This document shows, in pieces, positions 51,995-63,509 of a stretch of 64,000 nucleotides of DNA; position 1 is the stretch's first letter, and each line of letters opens with the position of its first letter. The notes under the pieces are model-generated. The model saw only the letters and a list, made by a program, of their open reading frames with translations, did not search any database and was not told the DNA's origin. The stretch spans positions 125,300-189,299 of the forward strand of contig VXAY01002891.1 in assembly GCA_013399855.1 (NCBI GenBank). The letters are read 5' to 3'. Source of the DNA: Oxyruncus cristatus (Eukaryota; Chordata; Aves; Passeriformes; Cotingidae). Position numbers and translations under genes: made by a program.

Positions 51995-54740
51995 CTGCTG
52001 ATTAACCCTTGTCAGGCCTTCCTTTCTGTTGTCCTCTACTTGTTATCTCACCATTTTCTTTAAAGACAGAAGGAATAAATTAGTCTCTTGCTTCTTCCTC
52101 TGTCTACAAGTCTCTAAGTGGCAATAACAAAAGCTTATCTACACGTCTTCTGTAACTCCATCACTTGCCCTGTTAACTTCACTCTATTTCATTTCCTGAT
52201 CTTCCCAACACCCACTCCTTCATTTGCTCACAGCTTTACTTGTTCAGCCTGCTCTGACCCCCAGCACCCACTTGCTTGTCTCTTTACCTGAAAAAAAAAA
52301 AAAAAGTTCCCTTCAAACTCAGTTTTGCTTCCTCTCATCATCTGAAAGCTTCTCAGTCCACCTCAAACCACTCCCTTGTTTACCCTTCAGTCATGTTTAG
52401 CGTACCTAGATCGTGTCCTAGCTTAGGTTTTGCAGTTATTCTCACCTATTTCAGCTGGTTCAGCTTGGCTTCTCAGTCCTTTCCCTTGTGTTTCGTTTCC
52501 TTTTCTGCAGTGGTGAGTGCCATTTTTGACTCTCCTCCCTTCTCTCCAAGCTCACATCCTAATCGGCCAGTGTAGGTGGGATTGCCTCTCAACACACTCT
52601 GCTTTCTCCAACTTCAGGTGTCTCCGTTGCAGTTCAAATCTGGGTAAGGAGAGTGTGTTAGAAAAACCATCTGCCTGAAACTCAACCCCTTTTCACTGAG
52701 TGATTTTACAGCCAACTGAGCAAAGGAGTGGGAACCTTACAAATATGTGGTTGGGGCTCAGATTGGTCTGAACTGCTGGGGAAAAGTCAGCCAAGACATG
52801 GTCTTTGTTAGTTATTGACATGACTGGGGATCATGCTTGAGCTCTCCTCATCTCAGTTATTGATAACAACCTCTTCTCTGGCCTCAGCAAATAAAGCATT
52901 TGCTTCCATTCCCGAAGTTCTGCAAGGCCTTTTCCTTAGTTATTCAGTAACTATGTTAGTTTCCCACACCTTTCCAAAGAGAGTTGTCTCTATCACACAC
53001 AAACCTGTTACTCTTCAGTTCCGAGCTCATTCATGCATGGATCTGGTTCTGTGTACCTTTTGTTTCACTCTGTAAAGATACCTCCTGTGTCCTGCCAGCC
53101 CTACAACTGAATTCCACTACTGCCCTTTCCAGTAAACACCTTCCTGCTTTATCCCACGTTGTTGCTCAGAATGAGTTCCTGTTGAACACTTGTAGGTTGG
53201 CTTTGACACCTTGTTTTCTACAAAGCTCCTCCTCATCTGTATATACAAGTATCTGTACAGATAGTGCATATTGGTATTAGGCTTTTACCTAAACTTTTGG
53301 AGCAGAAACACTTGCAGGCGTTTTCTGCTTCATTGTTCTACATAATGTTTAACATAATACTAGCTTGGATTATCCCTGAGGCCACGAAGCTCAGGGATAA
53401 GTAGCCAGTGTGATCCCATCCACGATGAAGAAATGAGTGTATTAATAAACCAATAAAAATATTTTATCTAACAAATTACAAGAGGCAATCAGTTAAATAA
53501 GGGTTTTTTTTAAAGATATATTGTCAGTGCCTCCTCAAAGGCATCTTCTCTTCATCTCAGTTCTATGTTGCATGAGGAATCCTTTTTGCCATTCTTATTT
53601 TTAGCACTTACCTTCAGCCCTACCACTGAAATCAATGGAGTTACTTGCATAGTTATTATTATTAATAAAATGTATTTATTTATGCTGTGTATAAAGACTA
53701 ACTCAGACAGAAGCTTTCGATAGCATCAATAATTGGTATAGAACAGGCAGTCTGTGACCTGAGATGCTTACAATTAATTTAGACAAGGCAGACATAGGGA
53801 TAAATTACACCAAGATTCAAGGCAGTGAATGATGTTTGTTCTCTCTTTTTTTAAAGAAGAGGGGACCTAGAAAAATCAACACAATGGAAATAATGGGGAA
53901 ATGGAGAGGATCAAGGAAAGGAGGCAATGAAGACAGGTATGGCACAAAACTGTAATGAACAGTTTTCAAGGCAGGGCTGGGCATACACTGCAAGTTTGAT
54001 AGAACAGAAAAATTAGGCCCAAGATCAGAAAGTCCATATGCAAGTAGAATTCAGTTGAAATCCAGGCAATACCATGAATAGTAATTACAGGCTTAAAATA
54101 GTAATTACAGGATTAAAAAATGGCAAACAATGATCTTTTTTTTTCTCAGTGGTAAATGTGTCAGGTAAGGAGAATTACCACCCAAGAAGGTATGTGTGTA
54201 CTTTTCTTTGATTAACCACAGGCTTTGAGTGGGGAGTGAAATGCAAGACCAAAACCCAAGTCTCAGCCCGGAGGAATTTTTAAAATTACCTGTGGCATGA
54301 TGGGGCCTGGTGAGACAAATTATAACCATAACAACCCAAACTCTCAAGTTTCTCAGTCTTCCATGTCTAGGTGTGTAAAGAATGACTTTGTTAGTTGGGA
54401 CAGGCACAGTTTTCAAACCAGGCTGCTTAGCCAGTCTACAACCACATTGTTATCCTGCTGTTGGACATGGGACACAGGAGGCATCAAACAACTATTAAAA
54501 TGGGGTGTCTAGGAATCACAGAGAGAGCCCTGGCAGCTGCTGTGGAATTGCCAAGATGAGAGATTGAGATGGACCTCATCAGGAGAAATGGGCAGCTGTC
54601 AAAAAACGCAGCTTCAAAGAAAGCCCTGTCAAGCAGGATTCTGAAATACAAAGCAGATGTTGTGGGTAGTGAATCTTCCAAGAAAATAAGTAATAAATAT
54701 ATCATGAAAAGCACGCAGGTTACATCCATCAGCTGAGCCT
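51995..54740. other. Unassigned AT-rich region with a strand-asymmetric segment
   Basis: About 52.0-53.3 kb is markedly pyrimidine-rich on the plus strand and holds a poly(A) run at about 52290-52304, which on the minus strand is a perfect-looking polypyrimidine tract ending CAG. The reading frame past that CAG stops within 15 codons. 53.65-54.08 kb looks like an ancient repeat, listed separately. Plus-strand frames here encode Ser/Phe/Leu-rich peptides that the base composition explains. Confidence 0.45.
53650..54080. repeat. Possible ancient amniote interspersed repeat
   Basis: The phrases 'gagatgcttacaatttaatt', 'agacaaggcagacataggga' and 'ttaggcccaagatcagaaag' occur in the order seen in a widespread old amniote repeat: a 'gcttacaatctaa', 'gacaagacagac' and 'cccaaggtcacacag' series. 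Divergence is high and no family is assigned. Confidence 0.35.
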
Positions 54741-54748
54741 AAACTTAC

Positions 54749-54869
54749 CTGACAGACCCGTGTAAACTGCTGCAATTTTCATTTTACTCTCAGGTGCTGG
54801 CCTGTAAACTTGTAACTTCAGGGCAGGTGTATTCCTACAGTCACCTGCCAGAACCGCATCCACAAAAAC
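54749..54869 (-). CDS. Candidate coding exon A of an unassigned minus-strand gene
   Basis: The 121-base exon is bounded on the minus strand by a textbook acceptor (cttctttttgcag) and a consensus donor (TCAG|GTAAGT). Only one of its three frames is open: VFVDAVLAGDCRNTPALKLQ continuing VYRPAPESKMKIAAVYTGLS plus one base. The other two frames stop early. Its phase (0 in, 1 out) fits exon B at 51810-51992. I recognise no domain. The start and 5' exon were not found; the CpG island of HNRNPAB about 1.5 kb to the right could serve as a shared divergent promoter, which is speculation. Confidence 0.45.
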
Positions 54870-54874
54870 CTGCA

Positions 54875-55900
54875 AAAAGAAGGTGCACGGACCAGTGGCA
54901 TTCACCACTTCATCAGTGCCAGCTTACATCCTTACAGCAACCTGCAAGTATCAGTGTGGCCTGAGCTCCAGGTAACGACTTAAGCAAATGTGTGGTATTT
55001 TCCAATTAAGCAGGTTATCAGCACTGTGTAAGTGAATGCAGTCAGCTGACAGACAGTGGCTGAGCTGGTTTTAATCACAAACCACACCTTTTTGGTGTAA
55101 ACCTGATAGGTTTACAATCTAAGCCAAAGCTGCCTGAAGAAGTCACAAGAAGTCCTCTTGCTGGGATGTGGGGTAAGCTCTTCTGAAATGGTATAAATTA
55201 AGACAAATATCTTAAGAAAAAACTTTTTGCCTCTAACATTTTAAGTTTAATATAAGAAAACTGTCTACAAATATATTCTCATAAAGATAATTATCTTTGT
55301 CAGCCAATATCTGCAACATGTCCTGAGGACATGACAATTTTCAAGTGGTCTGATTAGGTGCTCTTTGTACTGTTTTTACTGCCCTGACCTGAGAGACCAT
55401 TGTTTTACAAAGTTCAGCCTAAACTGTAATTTGTCTTTAGGGTACCCTACCCTGTCAGCAGCCTATGATGAGATAGACACCTCTGAAGTTCTGGCCTACT
55501 GTATTTAGGACACAGAGTGCTCTAAAAGAAGGACAGCTCAGAGCCCGTAAGAGAGACTTAACAAAATGTATCACCACCATTTATTTTTATTCACAAGTAG
55601 CTCTGTGCACTCGTTCCGAGTTGTAACATCAAATGAAAATAGGCAAGTTGAGCCACAAGAGAGATTTAAGAGGGTGGAGCGGGCAGTACCACGTGCACTC
55701 ATTACTATGTTAAGTTAGGTAATAATTACTATGTTTCCCCACAAGCAAAGGGCCTGACTGTTATTTTCTTTAAAGATGTGGCCGTAAGCTTTGGCTGCGT
55801 GTCCAGAAGCCAGGCTCTGTCCCTTTGACATAGACAAACGAGACACTGGGAGCTCTAAGCTCTACAAGAACGTGGGCTGCGGTTACAAGTTGAGTTCTGC
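54875..55900. other. Spacer between candidate exon A and the HNRNPAB CpG island
   Basis: About 1 kb of AT-rich DNA with no recognised gene, repeat or convincing splice-bounded open frame. If exon A belongs to a gene starting in the CpG island, this is its first intron. Confidence 0.5.
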
Positions 55901-55949
55901 ACTTTGCAGCCCAACTTTGCCAGGGAGGCTGACATATCCCTGGGCAAAA

Positions 55950-57350
55950 GGAATTAAGGGCTGGGCACGTGCTCGGCGGTCCGGCTTCCCGCAGTTATGT
56001 AATATCCAACCTAAGTTTAAAAAAAAAACCCCAAAAAAACAAACTCCGGCCCCTCTTGGGTTGCAGAACCAGCGGAGCTGGAAACACGAAGCAAAACCTC
56101 CCGTGTCCTGGAACAACGACAGACTCCGTGCACAGAGCGCACCTCGAGCTGGAGCGGCGGGCACTGGGAGCGAGCGCAGCGTTCCCGTCACAGGCGCGTG
56201 TGCACAGCGTGCCCCGAAGGCCGCGCCGGGCCCGTGTCCCCAAATCCCGATCCCTAACCCGATATCCCGGTCGCGGTCCCGCCTCGCGCGCCCTTCCCGG
56301 CTGGGCCCCGCTCGCCCCCGCGGCGCAGCCAACGGCGAGCGCCGAACGCGCTGAGCGACGGGCGGCGGCGGCCAACGAACGCGCGCCTTGTTGCGGGGTG
56401 GCGGAGGCTCCGGCGCTATAAAAGCGGCCACGCGTCGCGGGCCCGGGCCCGAGTACGTGTCTGAGGGGGAGGCGGCGGTGGCGGCGCGGCCGGAGCGGAG
56501 CAGCCGCGGGCAGCGCGATCGGCTCCAGCTCCAGCGCCGGAGCGCTTTTAATCGGACTCCGGACGGCCCGGGTTTTATCGGGAGCGGGTTTTAAAGTGAG
56601 TAACGAGCGGGATGGCGGCGGCGGAAAGGGGGAGGGGTGTGAGCGGACCGGATCAGACCGGCCCGGCCGGGGAGGAGCCGTCGCGCTGACCCGCGCTCGT
56701 CTCTCGCAGGAGCCTCTCGTCCCTCTCCCTCAGCGGACGGGGCACCATGTCCGAAGCGGAGCAGCAGCTGGCGGCCGGCGCCACCCAGAACGGGCACGAA
56801 GCAGCCGAGAGCGCTGGGGAGCAGCAGGCCGAGAGCGGCGCGGCCCCGGCGGCGGCGGCAGCGGCGGGGGCAGCGNNNNNNNNNNNNNNNNNNNNNNNNN
56901 NNNNNNNNNNNNNNNNNNNNNNNNNNNNNNNNNNNNNNNNNNNNNNNNNNNNNNNNNNNNNNNNNNNNNNNNNNNNNNNGGGCCCGGCAGCGCCCCCGGC
57001 CCCGCGGGGAGGGCGGCGGGAGCGGCCCCGCCGAGCCGGGGCCCTGCAGCACCAGCGCTTCCTTTGTTCTGGCGCTGCCTTTTGTTGGCGCCATGTGGCG
57101 GCTGGGGGAGGGGCGCCGAGCGGGGCTGGTGCCGTCTCACGCTCTAAAATGAAAGGGGATTTACCTCTCCCGCGTTTTTCCTCAGCCTTTCCCTCCCGAG
57201 CGAAAGGGGCGGATGGAAGGTGTTGCTTTTTGTTGCAGGGGGGGCTGGTTGAAACTTTCTGGGGATCCCGTTACCGGCGTCGATGTAAATGCGAACGTGT
57301 TTTGTGTAACGCGCATAAAAAAAATAATCCTGGCTTTGGAAGGCGGTCGG
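55950..57350 (+). promoter_or_regulatory. HNRNPAB CpG island with TATA box and 5'UTR intron
   Basis: A broad CpG-dense region surrounds the HNRNPAB start. A TATAAAA element lies at 56417-56423, predicting transcription near 56450. A GC-rich 5'UTR follows to a donor at 56596 (TTAAA|GTGAGT), then a 114-bp intron to an acceptor at 56708-56709 and the start codon at 56747. A TATA box inside a CpG island is somewhat unusual for an hnRNP gene but fits high expression. The island also extends more than 400 bp left, room for divergent transcription. Confidence 0.75.
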
Positions 57351-60300
57351 GGTAAGCCATATATTTTATAAAGGAAGTAAAGGGAAAATCGGGACGACGG
57401 AGACGGTGCGCGGCGTGTTCAAACCAGTAAGAGCAATTTTGGTGCTACTTTGCAGCATTGTCAGAAAACGGCTTATGTCTTGCAGGTGATTTCTGGAGAA
57501 GTCAGAGTAGTTTCGCTGTGTTTTGGTAGAGGCATCCTTGAGTACAAAAGAGGAATTTCTCTCATATCGTAGTTGGTCTGTTCATAAATATACGTACTTG
57601 ACTTGCAAAGGACCTGCCTGTTTTCTCAGGCGAGTCTTTGTTATTCAGGCTACCCCACGTATTTAATTGGACCTCCCTTTGTTATCGCCGAGCCCTGGAC
57701 CAGAGGGTCAGATCCCTCAGGTCAAACAGAGAGCTGAAGCCACTGTAGTAGGTTTTGGCTGTAAAGGAACGAATAAGATTTGCACAAGCTTCCTACAAGC
57801 TGAGGCCGGATGTACCTTTTGCAGACATTAGAAGAATTAAAACCCAGGCCTTCCCAGCCGCATGCGAATCTTACTGGTTTTAGTGTTTTGCACTGAAAAA
57901 AGGATGATGCTCTTCCTTTCCTGCTCAGGAGGTGACAAGTTTCAACCCCAGATCCGTATGAAATGAAACTTCCAAGAAAAGCAGTGAGGGATTGATTGGC
58001 CTGTATGGAAAATGTAGTGCTATGCTAAAACAAGAGCTGTCCAAGCCACTGCCATTAGAGTGTTTTGTTAAGAGCTGAAACAAGCTTCGATTTAGCTGCA
58101 CCAATACTCTCATGAGGGGGGGAAAAAAAGACTATGTGTTAAGAGTGAAGTTGTCCAGTTTGTGGCCTCTGTAGGCAAGCCCAAATACCAGGAATTTGGT
58201 CATGGTTTTAAAGGCTCTATATTGTGTTACTTAAATACATGTAGGTATCAGTCTTTCAAGTTACAAAACAAAGCACTGCAGATTGCAGAGTGTAATGTGT
58301 GCTGCTGTGGCAAGAGGTGAATTGAGCGTGTGGCAATGCCTGTTTGTGCACCACAGCCCCAGCCCGATGGCATAAAGCAGCTAAAGCTGCCTCCGGACAA
58401 ATCCTGTCATTCCCCAACCACGGAGTTACTCTTGATCTGAGTGTAGTCAGGGATGCCAGAGTATGCTGTGGAGAGCCGCTGTGAGTCTGTTCGGGTTATA
58501 GCTCGGTCAGGGAGCTGTGATGGGAAGGAATCCACCGAGTGACCGTCCTTTAACCTGGTATTGAAAAGCTTAGTAAACTTTTTAAGGCTCTGCTCTCATG
58601 GCTGTAGGACGCTGTGCATCCTGCTGCACTCACCAGCTAAGAGTGCACAGCAAGTTCTTCTGGAAAACACAAGGATTTAACCGGCAAAGGATATGGTTTC
58701 ATCCAGGTTAAGAAAAAAGAGCAAAGTCCCTATAACGACTTTTTTTTCCCCCACACACCTTTTTTTTTTTTGAATATAAATGGATAGCAGTTCTAGCGAA
58801 TCAAAATTACACATAAGCCCCCAAAGCCAATTTTATTTAGGCAAAATGTAGTTTTAAAGTGCTGATATCTTCTAGTGCCAAATCTAGGTTGCCTCTAAAC
58901 AGTGTAATGTCAACTTAAACTGCTTCAGTCTATAGTTAGATAAAAAGGCTTGAATGCTTTTAAAAGCTTAGTTTGTTACCTTGGAAACTCTGAAAATAGA
59001 AAATACAGCCGTGTTATTAATGTTTTCATTTGAAGTGCAGCATTTGAAAAATGCCTTATTGCCTGATATCACTGTTTTGTTTGTTAGCTGCACTTGGGTA
59101 TTGTGTCTCACTAGAATTTAGTTCTTCGAGATGCATCTCCTTTTTCAGAGGATGTTTTGTGTGGGAAAGTGGGCAGGGAAGGACTGTATTGGCCTCTTTA
59201 GAAGTAAAGCCTAATAGTGGAGAGGCTCCTGTAGTACTGATGAAGACAGAACTAGATTCAGTAACTAAGCAGGAAGAAGTGTACAACATAGTAGTTAAGG
59301 CAGGTCCAAAGTCCCATCTCGTGTATATGACTGTTATTGGAGGTCATAGATACCTGGTTTAAATTTTGCAGATTGTTCTTAGGACTAGAATTTTTACAGC
59401 CATTGGACCAAAACCTTAAAGAGCTCAAATATTTTGCTTTTGATGCCTTACTCTTTGCTGGATGCTTTCAGAGCAGTAGAATGATCCTGGGTTCTTTGCA
59501 AAAACTGAGTTGGCAGTACCTGATAATCAATACTGCTTTGTTGCAAACAACCTAATACTGAAAGAGCATAAATTACTGGTGAAGAATATTTCAGGCAATT
59601 CGTGCTGTTTCCTTATAGCCTGTAATCAACTGCAGGGTGCATTGTGGCATTCCCTCAAAAAGAGGGGGGAAAAACCTGCCTTTGTGCACTCCTGTAGTGC
59701 CACCAAGCTTTAGACAAGAGGCAAGTGTTTAACTTCAAACAGTTGGTCGAGTTCTGGCAATGCTGCTGAGGAGTGTGCCACTGAGCATCTTGCTGCATGT
59801 GCTTTGCTGTAGTCCCTTCCTGAATCTAACTAGCTGTTCTCTTTGAAATTTCAGGAAGATGTTTGTTGGTGGCCTCAGTTGGGATACGAGCAAAAAAGAC
59901 TTGAAAGATTACTTCACCAAATTTGGTGAGGTAACCGACTGCACGATAAAGATGGACCCTAACACAGGAAGATCCAGAGGCTTTGGATTTATTCTCTTCA
60001 AAGAACCTGGGAGTGTTGAAAAGGTGAATTTGAACTTCATATTTTGGATCCTTAAGTTTGAAGGGAAACTTTTCAGCTTGAATTAACCATACCAAACTGT
60101 CTTTCAGGTTCTGGAACAGAAAGAACACAGACTAGATGGCCGACTAATTGATCCCAAGAAGGCCATGGCAATGAAAAAGGATCCAGTGAAGAAAATATTT
60201 GTTGGTGGACTAAACCCAGAAGCCACAGAAGAGAAAATCAGGGAATACTTTGGAGAGTTTGGAGAGGTGTGTAATGTTATGGTAGTAAACTCTGAAACAT

Positions 60301-62930
60301 GTAGTCTCTGGTTGCTATTTAGTTTATTAATACTTTAGAAGTTTCAAAGTAAATTAACTTAAGATGTATCAAGGCTTCTGTAACTAATCCAGAAGTTTCC
60401 CACCTTGAGAGCAAAGGTGGCACATACTGCACTAGGTGCTTCCAGTGCTACTTGGATACCCTTGCCTTTAACTCAAAGCATTTCAGCTGATACTAAAATT
60501 GGTCTGAAGACTTATAAAATGGAAATCTCTGGTCTGAAGGCCAGTGTTAATATAGAAAGACTAATGCAGCTTTGGTGTTGCATAATATGCATAGAGAGGA
60601 AACGTAATAGTTTTACTGTCCCAAATGCCTTGTACTTAACTGTTCTGTTAAAATACAAGTCTGAAAATAGTGTTTCATGTCTTCAGATTGAAGCAATTGA
60701 ACTTCCAATGGATCCAAAGACCAACAAAAGGAGGGGGTTTGTGTTCATCACTTTCAAGGAAGAGGATCCAGTGAAGAAGGTTTTGGAGAAGAAATTCCAT
60801 AACGTCAGTGGAAGCAAGGTAGAAACTTTGACTTCACACTTTTTGCCCAAGTTACTAAGCGTAATACCATTATATCTGTAACCTGAAAAGGTTTTTGCAG
60901 ATCTCTTGTGTCAAGGTACCACATTTACAATAAGGACAGCTTCCAGTTTGCCCTACTGGTGTTTTGCCATAAGTTCAGTCACAGATTCTTTAATACATTA
61001 AATACATTTAATGGCTTTAATAACTGCTGTGTTCTAGGGCCTTTTGTATGTAGAGTATCTTAATTGCATTTATTAAATACACATGGAGATACTGGCTTGT
61101 GTAGCAGTATAGGCCAAATCTGTTGATATGGCTTATTTTCAGCATAGAGCCCTTGCATAAATACAAGCCTTACAGACACTAACTTTGTAAGCAGCTGGCT
61201 GAAACTGCCTCTGTCTGGTTGGGGGTAGCTTCTGGTTTCTTCCCTCAGAAGCCCCTTCCTGCAGCCCCTCCTGCTACCAAACCCTTGTCATGTCAACCCA
61301 CTACAGGGATCCAGAGAGCAAAATATAAACTTTGTGGCAACTTGTACCTGGTCAGCTGGCTGTGGGAACTATTGTAAGAGTGGTGTGAGATGATGTGAAC
61401 AGCTCACTGCTCATCTGAGGCAACAGCAAATAGAGGCTCATGCCTCAAGATAATGAGGAGAGGACTGGAGGCAAATGACGTGTACTGGCTGGAGGTGTCC
61501 CTCTTTCCTAGCTCTGAGGCCAATGCTGTCCATACACATAATTTCAAAGCCCTGTTACACTGGGTCATACTGTCTGGCACAGTGACTTAGATTGCACTTA
61601 GACTGATTTTGATACACCACAAAATAAACTTTGGCAAATGTAATGCACTGATCAAGTCGATTAGTTTTCAGGAGGGATGAATGCCTACATGCCAAGGAAG
61701 CTGAGAAATTTCTGTATCTCCTAACTATGGCTTGTGGTGTCATAGTGATAATAAAAAGCAGGTTACCTTAAAGGTCCTGTGGTGAAGTACTCCAGGCCAG
61801 ACTTGCTCAGGTGCTGTTGTGCCTTTTGCAGCAGCAGGAGTTTTCATCTTGGACTGCGCACAGATTCAGGAACCAGGCAGCTGACTGACAGCTGGAGCTG
61901 CAGACTGGGAACCTGTCTTGGAAATGTCAGTTCTGGTTGGTGTTAGCTCTTAGGATTTGATAAGTGATGATTTCAGTGTTGGTAGGGGTACTGTACAGTC
62001 CAACCACATGCACAGGGATAGGGTGGGCAAAGGCTGCCAGGAAGACTCAGAGTTCATTGAGTGCAGCTCAGGTGAAGTCTGATAGCAACAGCCTTGTCTT
62101 GGAGGTTGTGCCAGGTGAGAGGGCAGCCTTGTGGCTCCCACAGGAATGGTGGCATCAGCACCTCTTCCATGGGGAAGGAATGATGGTAGGAATAGGCAGG
62201 ACAAAATTCCCTGAAAGCAGTGGCCTCTTGGAAGGGCAGACAGTGACTTACCTTTGCCCCGGGTGGCACAGGAAATCAGACACTTCTGCATTAGTGCTGC
62301 TCACCTGCCAGGAGCACAGCATGTCCACCTCCTTTGCCTCCAGAGGAACCTCTGGATTTCCCAGGAGCTCAGGGTGGGTGCTGCTGCTCTAAGACACCTT
62401 ACATACTCTTCCTTTTTTATTTTCAGTGCGAGATTAAGGTAGCACAGCCAAAAGAAGTGTACCAGCAGCAACAGTTCAGCAGTGGCGGAGGAAGAGGTAG
62501 CTATGGAGGAAGAGGCAGAGGTGGAAGAGGCGGCGGTAAGTACCACACACACTACTTTAGTATGGACACATTCTAAATAAGTTGTGTGTACTAAAATGGG
62601 ATTTTGTGGATGGTTTTCCCTTCTATAGCTCAAAGTCAAAATTGGAATCAAGGTTATGGCAATTACTGGAACCAGGGTTATGGGAATCAAGGATACGGCT
62701 ATCAGCAAGGTTATGGTGGCTATGGAGGCTATGATTATTCAGGATATGGGTATTATGGATATGGACCAGGCTATGATTACAGTAAGTAAAGAGAACTGTA
62801 TTGGGTATAAGCAAACGTAACTAATTAGCAGTTTAATGCATTTGTTCTCTTGTTCATAGGTCAAGGCAGTGCAAATTATGGGAAGACACCAAGACGTGGT
62901 GGTCATCAGAATAACTACAAGCCATATTGA
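56747..62930 (+). CDS. HNRNPAB: HNRNPAB, hnRNP A/B (CBF-A) RNA-binding protein; first coding exon broken by an assembly gap
   Basis: Coding exons are 56747 into the gap at 56876, then 59855-60023, 60108-60266, 60687-60818, 62427-62535, 62629-62781 and 62860-62930, all in phase. It is a nuclear/cytoplasmic RNA- and ssDNA-binding protein in mRNA processing and transport. The N-terminus [20 protein letters not shown] and following Ala-rich stretch match the family. RRM1 has RNP2 MFVGGL and RNP1 [11 protein letters not shown]2 has IFVGGL and RGFVFITF. After [12 protein letters not shown] come Gly/Arg (RGG-like) and Gly/Tyr-rich segments, ending HQNNYKPY. The ending and RRM sequence separate it from HNRNPD and HNRNPA0. 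The end of exon 1 and its donor lie in the N-run, so total length is unknown (43 codons before, about 264 after). Exon 62629-62781 is 153 bases, frame-preserving, and corresponds to the Gly/Tyr-rich segment alternatively used in mammals. Confidence 0.96.
56876..56979. other. Assembly gap (104 N) inside HNRNPAB first coding exon
   Basis: 104 consecutive N follow a GGC/GCG-rich Ala-coding stretch. Such GC-rich DNA is poorly sequenced. The gap hides the acidic end of exon 1 and its splice donor. Sequence after the gap has no good donor and reads as intron 1, although a frame stays open through it by chance. Confidence 0.98.
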
Positions 62931-63509
62931 TCAAACTTATTCAGGTATGCAGTGGCATGGTCTCTTTTGGAAAATGACTGCATAGGTTTTGTATACAATG
63001 CTGTAGACGGATACTTCAGTTCTGTACCAAATTTAACTTTACAATAAATTTCTATGGCCTGTTAAATGTGCATCTTACTTGGAAGAGCTCCCTGGAAATG
63101 TTTTACATGTTTAATACTTACAGATAACTAGTTGTCTAGACAGTGTGGTGTGTAAATTTCAGCATTGCTGAAGGTATTAATTAATGATTTTATTAATAGG
63201 TTAAACTGAAACTGATTTTGAGGGTCTGCTTAAAGCTGCAGCTCTGCATCTAGGGACTGCCTCTTGGAGTTAACTATGGACTCTGCATTACTCCAGTTGT
63301 ACAGAATGAGATGCATCTTAGGGAACCAGTGTCACTTTCCACCTTTTTATTTTGTATTGTTTTTGTGTCATACATTTCCTGTAATGGAAGTGTTAATTTT
63401 ACTGTACTTTTTGGTACCTTTTTGGAATCTAATGTATTGTAAGGTATTTTACATGTGTTCTGATTCACCATGACATGGATATTGAAGCTATCCTAGCTTT
63501 TGAAATAAA
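62931..63509 (+). terminator. HNRNPAB 3'UTR with two AATAAA signals and a possible UTR intron
   Basis: AATAAA occurs at 63043-63048 and 63504-63509. Fifteen bases after the stop codon a donor-like site appears (TTCAG|GTATGC, 62946), with acceptor-like AG at 63161-63162. A 3'UTR intron just past the stop is known in the related HNRNPD gene, so two 3' ends with or without splicing are plausible. Not provable here. Confidence 0.5.

Noticed and set aside
52276..53280. Plus-strand Ser/Phe/Leu-rich open frames
   Set aside because: Pyrimidine-rich base composition explains them; no splice-bounded structure or domain.
55883..56431. Long minus-strand frame in the HNRNPAB CpG island beginning Met-Ala-Ala
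   Set aside because: Arg/Pro/Ala-rich product typical of CpG-island DNA; it overlaps the TATA box and promoter and matches no family.
56980..57355. Continuation of the HNRNPAB frame after the gap
   Set aside because: No family resemblance after the gap and the next true exon starts at an acceptor at 59855; the open frame is explained by GC-rich intron sequence.
59051..59362. 103-aa frame with a signal-peptide-like start in HNRNPAB intron 1
   Set aside because: It lies inside an intron of a strongly supported gene, has no splice support and no recognised domain.
61960..62082. Possible box C/D snoRNA in HNRNPAB intron (GTGATGA ... CTGA)
   Set aside because: The C- and D-like boxes are over 100 bases apart and the flanks do not form a terminal stem.
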